A stretch of 64,000 nt of DNA from Pseudarthrobacter sp. AL07 (GTDB lineage Bacteria > Actinomycetota > Actinomycetes > Actinomycetales > Micrococcaceae). The DNA lies in NCBI RefSeq assembly GCF_029960665.1, contig NZ_JASBRB010000003.1, positions 186,001 through 250,000 of the forward strand. Reading direction: 5' to 3'. Below the pieces are notes generated by a model. The model ran no database searches and was not told the DNA's origin. It worked only from the letters and a program-made list of their open reading frames with translations. Position numbers and translations under genes: made by a program. This document shows positions 1 to 7,749 of this stretch, piece after piece; the stretch's first letter is position 1; every line of letters begins with the position of its first letter.

Positions 1-213
1 CTGGGGAAGGAATTCCCGACGGCGGCGGGCACCGCAACGCCGTCCACCTCCGCCGAACTCGCTGCTTTGATCCTGGATGAAGTTGAGGTGGCTGTGGTGC
101 CCGGTGAGGCGTTCGGCCCCTCCGGCTACCTGCGGCTCTCCTACGCACTCGGCGACGAGGACCTGGCCACCGGCGTCGCCCGGCTCCAGGACTTCCTGGG
201 CAAAGCCAAGTAG
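1..213 (+). CDS. Class I/II aminotransferase, C-terminal end (partial)
   Basis: The window opens inside a gene whose frame starts at base 1 and stops at TAG 211-213, leaving 70 residues. The segment [20 protein letters not shown] is typical of the C-terminal domain of PLP-dependent class I/II aminotransferases of the aspartate transaminase group, where the Arg of 'YLRLSYA' helps bind the substrate carboxylate. The PLP lysine and most of the protein lie upstream of the window, so the exact substrate cannot be given. A long inverted repeat follows 18 bases after the stop. Confidence 0.8.
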   Translation: MGKEFPTAAGTATPSTSAELAALILDEVEVAVVPGEAFGPSGYLRLSYALGDEDLATGVARLQDFLGKAK

Positions 214-230
214 GCCTCCCCGAACAGCAT

Positions 231-289
231 ATGCGCTATCACTTTTGGTCCTTATGCACGGCTTATAACCACCAAAAGTGATAGCGCAT
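231..289. terminator. 19-bp perfect inverted repeat between convergent genes
   Basis: Arms 231-249 and 271-289 are exact reverse complements (ATGCGCTATCACTTTTGGT on the left) around a 21-base loop. It lies between the aminotransferase (+) and the LuxR regulator (-), so it could end transcription from both sides. There is no clear T-tract. The right arm lies inside the out-of-frame tail of the frameshifted LuxR gene but beyond its expected natural stop at 298-300. Confidence 0.65.
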
Positions 290-979
290 CTTTGGGGCTA
301 GAGGAGGCGGCGTTCGGCGGCCCACTTGGTCAGCTCGTGCCGGCTGGAGAGCTGGAGTGCGAAGCACCGCTGACACGTGGGTTTCCACGGTTTTGATGCT
401 GATGAACAGCTCTTTGGCCACCTCCTTATAGCTGTAGCCGCGGGCGATCAGGCGCATCACTTCGAGCTCGCGGGCGGAAAGCCTGTCCAGCTCGTCGTCG
501 GCAATGTCCGCCGGAGCGGTGCCAAAGGCGTCCAGCACAAAGCCGGCCAGCCGGGGCGAGAACACGGCGTCGCCGCCGGCCACGCGGAACACCGCGTCGG
601 TGATTTCGGCCCCGGAAATTGTCTTGGTGACGTACCCCCGGGCGCCGGCGCGGATGACCGATACCACGTCCTCGGCGGCGTCGGAGACGCTCAGTGCCAG
701 GAACTTGGTAGTGCCCAGGAGCGCCACGGAACCCGCGATGACTTCCCGGCCACCACCGCCCAGGCCGCCAGGCAGGTGCACATCCAGGAGCACCACCTCC
801 GGACGCTCCTGCGCGATTACAGCGATTGCCTGCTCAACAGTGGCCGCTTCCCCAACAACGAGGATGCTCTGATCGAGGTCAGCTTTGAGCCCCGAACGGA
901 AGATAGCGTGGTCGTCCACGATCACCACCCGGACCGGCTGTGCGGGGCGGATGCCCGCGGTCCCCTGTACGTTGTTCAT
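263..979 (-). CDS. NarL/LuxR-family response regulator, frameshifted at the C-terminus
   Basis: Two-component response regulator: an N-terminal receiver (VVIVDDHAIFRSGL, phospho-acceptor Asp in 'VVLLDVHLPGG', conserved Lys in 'GYVTKTISG') followed by a LuxR helix-turn-helix (LSARELEVMRLIARGYSYKEVA, then SIKTVETHVSAVLR). Its ATG overlaps the stop of the upstream kinase by four bases, so the two are co-translated partners. After 'SAVLR' the frame leaves the family consensus. A shift near 359-361 would restore a tail LQLSSRHELTKWAAERRLL and a stop at 298-300. As it stands, the last ~30 residues are abnormal and run into the intergenic hairpin. This may be a real mutation or a 2-base sequencing error; the recognition helix itself is intact. 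Confidence 0.8.
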   Translation of the reverse strand: MNNVQGTAGIRPAQPVRVVIVDDHAIFRSGLKADLDQSILVVGEAATVEQAIAVIAQERPEVVLLDVHLPGGLGGGGREVIAGSVALLGTTKFLALSVSDAAEDVVSVIRAGARGYVTKTISGAEITDAVFRVAGGDAVFSPRLAGFVLDAFGTAPADIADDELDRLSARELEVMRLIARGYSYKEVAKELFISIKTVETHVSAVLRTPALQPARADQVGRRTPPPLAPKMRYHFWWL

Positions 980-2409
980 GATTTTCCTTCCGCGTTGTCC
1001 GTTTGGAGCGCCGGCATGCCCAGCCGCACCTCCGTACCGTCCGGCGTGCTGGTTATGGACGCAGATCCACCGTGCCGTTTCATGCGTCCAATGATCGATT
1101 CACGGACGCCGAGCCGGTCTTCGGGAACATCCTGCAGGTCGAAGCCCGGACCCCTGTCCTTGATGAAGATTTCTGTGCGTCCATCGGAAACTTCCAGGTA
1201 GACAGAGACGGTCCCGCCGCCGTGACGGGACGCATTGAGCATCGCCTCACGGCTGGCCTGGAGCAGCGCCTCGTGGGATTCGGTCATGGCGGTGTCCCCG
1301 ACGCTGACCACCTCCACGGCGTTGCCGAGGGAGTCTTCCACCTCGGCCGCCGCCGCCTTGATGCGGGCCGAAAGCTGGCCTGCTTCCTTACCGGGGTCCT
1401 GGAACAGCCAGCTCCTGAGTTCGCGTTCCTGGGCCCGGGCGAGCCGGAGGACGTCGTGTTCGTTTCCCGCCCGCCGCTGGATCAGGGCGAGGGTCTGGAG
1501 GACGGAGTCGTGCAGGTGGGCAGCAATTTCGGCCCGCTCCGTTTCGCGGATCCGGCCCGCGCGCTCTGTTTCCAGGTCCCGCCAGAATTTGAGGGCCCAC
1601 GGAAGGAGCACCAGAACCACGCCGCCAAGCACCGCCACCGATGCGAGCAGGGCCAGCCAGGTTTGTTCCCAGGATCCGGAACCGGAGACCATTACCAGCA
1701 CGCCGGCAACCACCAGCGCCAATCCGGCGGCGAGGCGCGCCCAGCCGCCTGCCTGGTCGGCCTTGGTTTTGTCCACGAGCCCGGCACGGCGGGTTTCGTC
1801 GAGCTGCATCCAGGCGATGGCTGCACCGCTCAGCACGGCGGCGGCGGGGATGAGGGTCCCCAGGGGCACGTCCACGCCGAGCAGCCGGGCAATCATGATG
1901 CCCGCCACCAGGAGGAGCCCGGCGCCCAGCAGCATTTCCTTGCCGTACCGCGTGCGGCGGACCCGGAACCACGGCGACCGCACGGCGGCCGGGTAACCGG
2001 CGGGGTAGCCGGCAGGGGGCCCGCCGCCGGAGACACCACTGGGAGCGAAACCGGGGGCGAAAGCACCGGCGTCGGGATTTCCCCACCATGGACCGGCCGC
2101 GGGCAGACCGGGCGAGGTCGGCACTGGCGGAGGCCCGGCGCTGAATGCCGGGTCAAGGCTGACGGCCGGCGCAATGGGCGACGCCGGACGCCTGGCGTTG
2201 CGGCGGGCGCTTTCGTCTGCGGTGGGGACCATGATCCAGAGCCACGCATAGAAGGCGAACCCGGCGCCGCCGACGAGGGTTGCGAATGCCATGCCGATCC
2301 GCACGCTTTTCACCGGCCAGCCCAGATGCGCCGCGAGGCCAGCGCAGACGCCCGCGATGACGCGGTCGCTGCTGCGGACAAGCGGTGGGCGGGTGAGGGC
2401 GGGGATCAT
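976..2409 (-). CDS. PspC-domain sensor histidine kinase
   Basis: 477-residue membrane sensor kinase. Residues ~5-65 form a PspC domain (RSSDRVIAGVCAGLAAHLGW). A Pro/Gly-rich cytoplasmic stretch follows, then four predicted membrane helices (~155-300). The HisKA_3 dimerisation helix carries the phospho-acceptor His in 'AAHLHDSVLQTL', and the C-terminal HATPase has the N box 'ASREAMLNASRHG' and G box 'IKDRGPGFD'. It is the partner of the LuxR regulator that overlaps it at 976-979. It is divergent from a PspC/LiaF-like membrane operon. This arrangement suggests a LiaRS/Psp-like sensor of envelope stress, but the signal is an inference. Confidence 0.88.
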   Translation of the reverse strand: MIPALTRPPLVRSSDRVIAGVCAGLAAHLGWPVKSVRIGMAFATLVGGAGFAFYAWLWIMVPTADESARRNARRPASPIAPAVSLDPAFSAGPPPVPTSPGLPAAGPWWGNPDAGAFAPGFAPSGVSGGGPPAGYPAGYPAAVRSPWFRVRRTRYGKEMLLGAGLLLVAGIMIARLLGVDVPLGTLIPAAAVLSGAAIAWMQLDETRRAGLVDKTKADQAGGWARLAAGLALVVAGVLVMVSGSGSWEQTWLALLASVAVLGGVVLVLLPWALKFWRDLETERAGRIRETERAEIAAHLHDSVLQTLALIQRRAGNEHDVLRLARAQERELRSWLFQDPGKEAGQLSARIKAAAAEVEDSLGNAVEVVSVGDTAMTESHEALLQASREAMLNASRHGGGTVSVYLEVSDGRTEIFIKDRGPGFDLQDVPEDRLGVRESIIGRMKRHGGSASITSTPDGTEVRLGMPALQTDNAEGKS

Positions 2410-2534
2410 GTGTCAATCCAAGCACGGATCAGGGTTCCCCGGACCCGATTCCGGCCCGAACCGGGGGGTAACTCAGGGGCGAGTCAGGGTGTTCCCCGGT
2501 AGAGCGCCGCCGCGCCGGACGGCAGGATCGAAGT
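2410..2534. promoter_or_regulatory. Divergent control region with a repeated TCAGGG..TTCCCCGG element
   Basis: The 125-base gap separates the kinase/regulator operon from the PspC/LiaF operon. It contains TCAGGGTTCCCCGG at 2429-2442 and TCAGGGTGTTCCCCGG at 2484-2499, two direct copies differing by a 2-base insertion. Repeated elements in a divergent gap between a response regulator and its likely target operon are good candidates for its binding sites, but this is an inference. No clear -35/-10 pair was identified. Confidence 0.4.
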
Positions 2535-3953
2535 ATGAACTCCCAGACCCCTACCCCCGATGATGGCCAGCCCACGGAACCGCTCCCCCCACGCGACCCG
2601 CAGACCGGCGCCAAAGCACCGGGCCAGCCGAATGACTTCTTCACCTGGGTCCGGAGCCACGGCATCCAGCGCGGCCGCGACCGGTGGATCGGCGGCGTCT
2701 CCAGCGGCATCGCACACCGGATGGGCATTGATCCGCTGATTGTGCGCGGCATCTTCATTGTTCTCACCCTCTTCGCCGGAATCGGCGTCCTTCTCTACGG
2801 CCTGGCCTGGGCATTCCTTCCCGAACCCGACGGACGTATCCACGTCCAGGAAGCCGGGGCCGGCCGCTGGTCCAGCGGTATGACAGGCTCGCTGATCACC
2901 ACCGTGGTGGGGCTCACCGGGCTCGGTGGCGGATTCTGGGGCTGGAGCCGCAACGGCTTCGGCGGATTCCTCTGGACCGTCTTCTGGGTGGGCGGCGCCA
3001 TCTATTTGATCTACTACCTGACCCAACGCAGCAAGGCCCGGAACGGAGCCCTTATGAACACCACACCGCAGCCGGCCGGCGGAAACTCCGGTTACTCGGC
3101 TGCCTATCCCACAATCCCCTACGCCTCGCCGTTCGCGGCGACGGATTCCACCTCCACCCGCACGGCCGGCCCGTCCGGCGGCGGACCTTACCTGCCGGTC
3201 CCGCCGTCGAGCGTCAACCCGCCACACGGCGGCGGCAGCTACGGCAGCGGTGGCTCCTACGGCGGGGGCGGTAGCGACGGCGGCTACCAGCCACCGCAGG
3301 GTCCGTCCCGGGCACCCAAGGTCCGTCCCTCCGGCCCCGGCGCCCCGGCCGTAGCCATTACAGCCGGAACAGCGCTTCTGGTGGGCGGCGGGCTCAAGGC
3401 CCTTAACGCCGGTAACGTGATCAACCTCGGCGACGCCACCAACGCGATCGTCTGGGCCAGCGGCGCAGCGGTCCTGGGCCTGGGCATCCTCATTGCGGGG
3501 CTGCGCGGCAGGACGTCAGGAATCCTCGGCTTCTTCGCCGTTGTGGCCCTGGTGATCGGCGGAATCTTCAACGTCGCGGGCAACGGCGACAGGGTCCGCT
3601 TCACCCAGGTCGACTGGGCACCCGTCAGCATCGAACAGGCACGGAACGGCTTCGACATCACCGCAGGCCGCGGGACTGTTGACCTCACGGAACTGAACGT
3701 CACCGCCCCGCTGGCCTCCGACGTCGTAGTTTCCCTGGACATCACCGCCAGCAACGTCAAGGTGGTCATTCCGGACAACGTCCCCGTAGACATCAGGGCG
3801 GACATGACCATGGGCAACCTCACCGAAGGCAACGACCACCGGAGCGGCATCTCCACCCGCGAGAGCAGCTACAACACCGACAAGCCCGGCGCCAAGCTGA
3901 TCGTGGAGATCGACGGCACCTTCAGCAACGTCACCATCCAGGAAGGGAACTGA
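2535..3953 (+). CDS. PspC-domain membrane protein with LiaF-like C-terminal domain
   Basis: 472 residues. A PspC domain spans ~40-105 (WIGGVSSGIAHRMGIDPLIV), followed by several membrane helices. A long low-complexity Gly/Ser/Tyr linker covers ~170-260. A second membrane cluster covers ~270-350. The extracytoplasmic C-terminal ~110 residues (VDLTELNVTAPLASDVVVSLDIT onward, with repeated beta segments) resemble the LiaF-like/toast-rack fold. It is the first gene of a three-gene operon divergent from the PspC kinase, and the next ATG follows after one base. Likely role: membrane partner or output of that envelope-stress pathway. Confidence 0.82.
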   Translation: MNSQTPTPDDGQPTEPLPPRDPQTGAKAPGQPNDFFTWVRSHGIQRGRDRWIGGVSSGIAHRMGIDPLIVRGIFIVLTLFAGIGVLLYGLAWAFLPEPDGRIHVQEAGAGRWSSGMTGSLITTVVGLTGLGGGFWGWSRNGFGGFLWTVFWVGGAIYLIYYLTQRSKARNGALMNTTPQPAGGNSGYSAAYPTIPYASPFAATDSTSTRTAGPSGGGPYLPVPPSSVNPPHGGGSYGSGGSYGGGGSDGGYQPPQGPSRAPKVRPSGPGAPAVAITAGTALLVGGGLKALNAGNVINLGDATNAIVWASGAAVLGLGILIAGLRGRTSGILGFFAVVALVIGGIFNVAGNGDRVRFTQVDWAPVSIEQARNGFDITAGRGTVDLTELNVTAPLASDVVVSLDITASNVKVVIPDNVPVDIRADMTMGNLTEGNDHRSGISTRESSYNTDKPGAKLIVEIDGTFSNVTIQEGN

Positions 3954-3954
3954 C

Positions 3955-4248
3955 ATGAGCAGCGTCAATCCGTCACCGGACCCATACACTCCGGAAAGCA
4001 CGACGGCGGCCGGTCACCCAGGAGCCGACGCCCCGCAGCAGCCATCCGCCCGCGTGGGCACCATAGTCTGGGGCTTGATCGTGATGGCGCTGGCCGCCCT
4101 GATCATCATCGCCCGGTTGGGTGTGGTGACCCTGAACGGCACCTATGTCCTGATCGGCCTGATGATCGGCGCCGGCGCCGCGCTGGTGATCGGCGGTCTC
4201 CTCTCGGCCCGGAAACGTGACAACGAACCCGCAACAGGGAAGTCTTGA
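3955..4248 (+). CDS. Small two-helix membrane protein
   Basis: 97 residues: a Pro/Ser-rich cytoplasmic N-terminus (~40 residues), two hydrophobic helices (IVWGLIVMALAALIIIARLG and YVLIGLMIGAGAALVIGGLL) and a short charged tail (SARKRDNE). The start lies one base after the stop of the PspC/LiaF-like gene, so the two are almost certainly co-translated. I recognise no named family. Its place between two PspC proteins suggests an accessory role in the same membrane-stress module. Confidence 0.75.
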   Translation: MSSVNPSPDPYTPESTTAAGHPGADAPQQPSARVGTIVWGLIVMALAALIIIARLGVVTLNGTYVLIGLMIGAGAALVIGGLLSARKRDNEPATGKS

Positions 4249-4251
4249 ACC

Positions 4252-4503
4252 ATGGACAAGTTCTTCAGCATCGTCAGGGGCTTCGGCCTGAACCGTGGGC
4301 CCCAACGCTGGCTGGGAGGTGTGTGCGGCGGCATTGCAGCAAAGCTCAACGTGGATGTGGCATTCGTCCGGATCGCTTTCCTGGTCTTCTGCCTCCTCCC
4401 CGGTCCCGCCGTCGTCCTCTACATCGCGGCCTGGCTGGTCCTTCCTGACCAGCAGAACTCCATCCCGCTGCAGAACTTCCTGGACCGCCGGTCCATCAGC
4501 TGA
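4252..4503 (+). CDS. PspC domain-containing small membrane protein
   Basis: 83 residues consisting almost entirely of one PspC domain (RWLGGVCGGIAAKLNVDVAF, then the hydrophobic helix VFCLLPGPAVVLYIAAWLVL). The ATG follows the preceding stop by three bases, making this the last gene of the PspC operon. PspC proteins are known inner-membrane components of phage-shock and envelope-stress responses. Together with the N-terminal domain of the divergent kinase, this is the third PspC domain within 3.5 kb. Confidence 0.85.
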   Translation: MDKFFSIVRGFGLNRGPQRWLGGVCGGIAAKLNVDVAFVRIAFLVFCLLPGPAVVLYIAAWLVLPDQQNSIPLQNFLDRRSIS

Positions 4504-4579
4504 CACCACAGACCAAGAACCGTCACGTTCAACCGGCCTGGTCTGTTGGCCGGGACCCCGGGACTGCCACGCTGGAAGC

Positions 4580-5160
4580 ATGAACAGTTCCCTCAGCCCG
4601 GGGCAGCGGCAAGCCCCTGATGCCATTGCGGTCCGTGACCTCAACAAAACGGACGGCCTGCCCAAAGGCGGGAACCCCACGGCAGTGGACCAGGTGGATC
4701 TGACCATCCTTGCCGGTGAAACCTACGCCCTCCTAGGCCCCACGGCGCCGGCAAGTCCACCACCATCGAGATCCTGGAAGGCCACCGGAAACCGGACAGC
4801 GGCGAGGTCAAGTCCGTTGGGCTCGGCGGCAAGGGCGGCGCCCGAATCTCAACCCTTTCGGGCGGCCAGCGGCGGCGGCTGGACGTTGCGCTGGGGATCA
4901 TCGGCAACCCGGAAGTCCTCTTCCTGGATGAACCCACCACAGGCTTCGATCCCGAAGCCCGGCGGCAGTTCTGGGACCTCATCCGCCAGCTGAGCGGCGG
5001 CGGCACCAGCATTGTCCGCAGCACGCACTACCTGGACGAGGCGTAGCAATTGGCGGACCTGCTCGGCATCATCACCCACGGACGGCTGATCGCCGAAGGT
5101 AACCAGCAGGACATCGGCGGCACGGGCCTCCGCGCACCGCGCGTCCGGTGGCGGGATGCT
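4580..5160 (+). pseudogene. ABC transporter ATP-binding protein, degenerate
   Basis: Remnant of a drug-exporter type (DrrA-like) ABC ATPase. Three lesions are visible. A 1-base loss in the Walker A region near 4738-4745 turns the expected GPNGAGKSTT out of frame. An internal gap follows 'GEVKSVGLGG', which jumps straight to 'ISTLSGGQRRRLDVALGI' and so lacks the Q-loop region (roughly 60 residues). An in-frame TAG lies at 5044-5046 after 'THYLDEA', with homologous residues (QLADLLGIITHGRLIAEG) continuing beyond. Signature (LSGGQ) and Walker B (VLFLDEPTTGFDP) are still readable. The family normally pairs with a permease, which is absent here. Confidence 0.85.
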
Positions 5161-5810
5161 TTCGGCGTGCGTGAAGTGGCTACAGAGCAGCCGGCGTCCC
5201 TGGTCGCGTCGCTCTCCGACGGCGGCGAGGAGGCGGTGGACGCCGTCAGCCGGCTGCGCCCCGCCGTCGTACTCATGGACCTGCGGAGGCCCTTCCTGGA
5301 CGGCGCCAGCGCCACCGCGCGTTGCTGGGGAGGATGATGTCGGCTGGCACCCACGATTCGGGCTTCTCGCTGGGCCCAGTCCGAGGCGGAAGCGGCGGCG
5401 ACGTGCTCGGCGGTTTCCTGAAGGTGCTGGTGCTGACCACGTACGACGACGACTCCGACATCATGCGCGCAGTGGAGTCAGGGGCGGTGGGCTATCTTCT
5501 GAAGGACACGGCCGGGGACCGCATCATCGAGGCCGTGCGCGCTGCAGCGCGCGGTGAGACGGTTCTCGCTCCGCCGGTGGCGGCACGCCTGGTCTCGCGG
5601 ATGCGCGAGCCTGAACTGCCTCGGCTGACGGCCCGGGAGGTGGAGGTCCTTCGTTGCGTGGCACAGGGTTTGAGCAATCCCGGGGTGGCCGCCGCGCTCC
5701 ACATTGCCGAAGCGACGGCCAAGACCCACCTGCTGCGGATCTTCAACAAGCTGGACGTGGACGACAGGACCCGTGCCGTGGTCCTTTCCATGGAACGCGG
5801 CATTTTGTAA
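5161..5810 (+). pseudogene. NarL/LuxR response regulator, truncated and frameshifted
   Basis: The tail of the ABC remnant runs without a stop into a response-regulator fragment: 'GEEAVDAVSRLRPAVVLMDL' is the middle of a receiver with its phospho-Asp, while the N-terminal acidic pocket is missing. A frame change near 5320-5337 is needed to continue into 'KVLVLTTYDDDSDIMRAVES' and the intact LuxR DNA-binding domain (LTAREVEVLRCVAQGLSNPG...TAKTHLLRIFNKL), ending at TAA 5808-5810. An ORF from 5322 could still make a 162-residue protein with a DNA-binding domain but no working receiver. The sensor kinase and permease normally between such genes are gone. Confidence 0.8.
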
Positions 5811-5815
5811 CCGGT

Positions 5816-5846
5816 TTGTGTCGTAACGCACACCGCCGACTACAAT
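5816..5846 (+). promoter_or_regulatory. Probable sigma-70-type promoter of pfkA
   Basis: TACAAT at 5841-5846 is a near-consensus -10 box; TTGTGT at 5816-5821 is a possible -35 with a long 19-base spacer. Transcription would start near 5853, giving a leader of about 55 bases before the pfkA ATG at 5908. Confidence 0.5.
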
Positions 5847-5907
5847 CTAGGTGAGCTCAGCGTGGCGCTCTGCCTGTATACCTTCACACCAGGATTTGAG
5901 CCGAGAC

Positions 5908-6933
5908 ATGAAAATTGGAATTCTTACCAGCGGCGGCGACTGCCCCGGACTGAACGCTGTCATCCGCGGAGCCGTCCTCAAGGGCATCGCCATCCACGGC
6001 CACGAATTCGTGGGGTTCCTGGACGGCTGGCGGGGCGTCGTCGAAGGCGACATCATCGATATTCCCCGCACCTTGGTCCGCGGCATCGCCAAGCAGGGTG
6101 GCACCATCCTGGGCACCTCCCGCACCAACCCGTTTGAAAACGGCGGCGGGCCGGAGGTCATCAAGGCCCATATGGACCGCCTCGGCATCGACGCCATCAT
6201 CGCGATCGGCGGAGAAGGGACCCTGGCTGCTGCGAAGCGCCTCACGGATGCCGGGCTCAAGATTGTGGGCGTCCCCAAGACCGTGGACAACGACCTCGAC
6301 GCCACGGATTACACCTTCGGTTTCGACACGGCCGTGCAGATCGCCACCGAAGCCATTGACCGGCTCCGGACTACGGGCGAGTCCCACCATCGTTGCATGA
6401 TCGCCGAGGTGATGGGCCGTCACGTGGGCTGGATCGCACTGCACGCCGGCATGGCGGCCGGCGCGCACGCCATCCTGATCCCCGAGCAGAAGGTCAGCAT
6501 TGAGCAGATCGCCGAATGGGTCCAGGAAGCCCACGACCGTGGCCGCGCTCCGCTGATTGTGGTGGCCGAGGGCTTTGTGCCGGACCACATGGAATCCCCG
6601 CACTCCGAGCGAGGCCTGGACACGTTCGGCCGGCCACGGCTGGGCGGGATCGCGGACCAGCTCGCCCCTGAGATTGAAGCCCGCACCGGCATCGAGACCC
6701 GCGCCACCATCCTGGGGCACATCCAGCGCGGCGGCGTGCCGTCCGCGTTCGACCGTGTGCTCGCCACCCGTCTGGGCATGGCCGCGATCGACTCCGTCGT
6801 GGAGGGTTACTGGGGCACTATGGTGGCGCTTAAGGGCACCGACATTGAGCACGTGAGCTTCGACAAGGCCCTGGGCCAGCTGAAGACCGTTCCGCAGAAG
6901 CGCTACGACGAGGCCGCGGTCCTCTTCGGCTGA
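5908..6933 (+). CDS. pfkA: 6-phosphofructokinase
   Basis: Phosphorylates fructose 6-phosphate to the 1,6-bisphosphate in glycolysis. 341 residues from ATG 5908, chosen because the family begins MKIGILTSGGDCPGLNAVIR; an in-frame upstream ATG at 5851 adds 19 unrelated residues. Visible motifs: nucleotide loop GGDCPGLN, GGEGTL (Gly at the position that favours ATP over pyrophosphate), catalytic TVDNDLD, substrate segments EVMGRHVGW and LGHIQRGG. The GGEGT...PKTVDNDL pattern matches actinobacterial ATP-using PfkA enzymes. A 24-bp perfect hairpin follows the stop. Confidence 0.95.
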   Translation: MKIGILTSGGDCPGLNAVIRGAVLKGIAIHGHEFVGFLDGWRGVVEGDIIDIPRTLVRGIAKQGGTILGTSRTNPFENGGGPEVIKAHMDRLGIDAIIAIGGEGTLAAAKRLTDAGLKIVGVPKTVDNDLDATDYTFGFDTAVQIATEAIDRLRTTGESHHRCMIAEVMGRHVGWIALHAGMAAGAHAILIPEQKVSIEQIAEWVQEAHDRGRAPLIVVAEGFVPDHMESPHSERGLDTFGRPRLGGIADQLAPEIEARTGIETRATILGHIQRGGVPSAFDRVLATRLGMAAIDSVVEGYWGTMVALKGTDIEHVSFDKALGQLKTVPQKRYDEAAVLFG

Positions 6934-6942
6934 GCCGTCTAC

Positions 6943-6998
6943 GCGCGAACGGACACTTGGGGCCCCTCTGCTGTGGGGCCCCAAGTGTCCGTTCGCGC
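6943..6998. terminator. 24-bp perfect inverted repeat after pfkA
   Basis: Arms 6943-6966 and 6975-6998 are perfect reverse complements with an 8-base loop. The stem is very GC-rich (contains GGGGCCCC) with no T-tract. It lies between pfkA and the promoter of the next same-strand gene, so it would isolate the two units. Confidence 0.7.
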
Positions 6999-7024
6999 TT
7001 CGCTGTGCTGGGTAGGCTGGGGAT

Positions 7025-7741
7025 ATGACTCTTGACCCCGGTTCTGCCGCCATCATCCAGCTCGCTTGGGCCCGGCATTTGGGGCTCGACGACGGCGCTT
7101 TCGCTGCGTCGCTGAGTTCCGGCGAGCGGATGGTCAGGGCCGACAACGCTGCAGAGACAGTGGAGTTCGTCAGGCTGTTCGGCAGCTCGGCACTGGTGGG
7201 ACCACAATGGGTCATTGACGCCGCCGCCGGAATTCCGGACGAAGAGATGGCCCAGCATGTGACACTGCTGACCCTGACCCGGTCCCACGGAGGCCACGGC
7301 CTGGGCGCGGCGGCGTTGTTCTTCGCCGACGACCTGCCCCTGCGCCAGCCCTCCGAAGAACTCACCGTGTCCCACGGAAATCCAGAGGCGATCGAGCTGG
7401 AAGGCCTGTGCCCGCCGGACGACGTCAACGAAGTGCACCTGTCAAAACTTGAGCACCGGTACACGATCCTCCACGAGGTGGACGGGCAGCGCCTTCCGGT
7501 GGCATGCGGCGCCTACGGGGAATGGGAAGGCCTTCTCGCCCGGATGGGAGTCCTGGTGGACCCCGAGTGGCGGCGACGCGGGCTGGGATCCGTGGCCGCA
7601 TCCATCGCCGCCCACGAGGCCCTCGCGGCGGGCCTCACCGTCCAGTGGCGCGCCGAAGTCAGCAATACCGGGGCGGTGGCCCTGGCGCGGCAGCTTGGCC
7701 TGTCCGCCGGCGGCATCCAGACCAGCGTGCACCTGCGCTGA
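7025..7741 (+). CDS. GNAT-family N-acetyltransferase
   Basis: 238 residues. The C-terminal half carries the acetyl-CoA fold of GNAT enzymes: 'GVLVDPEWRRRGLGSVAASIAAHEALAAGL' holds the R/Q-x-x-G-x-G/A pyrophosphate loop, and 'SNTGAVALARQLGLSAGG' is the usual C-terminal helix. The N-terminal ~110 residues are poorly conserved, so the substrate is unknown. TAGGCT at 7013-7018 lies exactly six bases before the ATG, indicating a leaderless mRNA. The next gene is convergent, with only eight bases between them. Confidence 0.82.
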   Translation: MTLDPGSAAIIQLAWARHLGLDDGAFAASLSSGERMVRADNAAETVEFVRLFGSSALVGPQWVIDAAAGIPDEEMAQHVTLLTLTRSHGGHGLGAAALFFADDLPLRQPSEELTVSHGNPEAIELEGLCPPDDVNEVHLSKLEHRYTILHEVDGQRLPVACGAYGEWEGLLARMGVLVDPEWRRRGLGSVAASIAAHEALAAGLTVQWRAEVSNTGAVALARQLGLSAGGIQTSVHLR

Positions 7742-7749
7742 ACTGCACA

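Noticed and set aside
231..289. Inverted repeat as the end of an insertion sequence
   Set aside because: Both arms are only 21 bases apart with no transposase and no target duplication; a hairpin between convergent genes is the simpler reading.
5884..7464. 526-codon minus-strand open frame across pfkA and the acetyltransferase
   Set aside because: It is antisense to two clearly identified genes, crosses a 24-bp hairpin, and its translation is low in recognisable structure.
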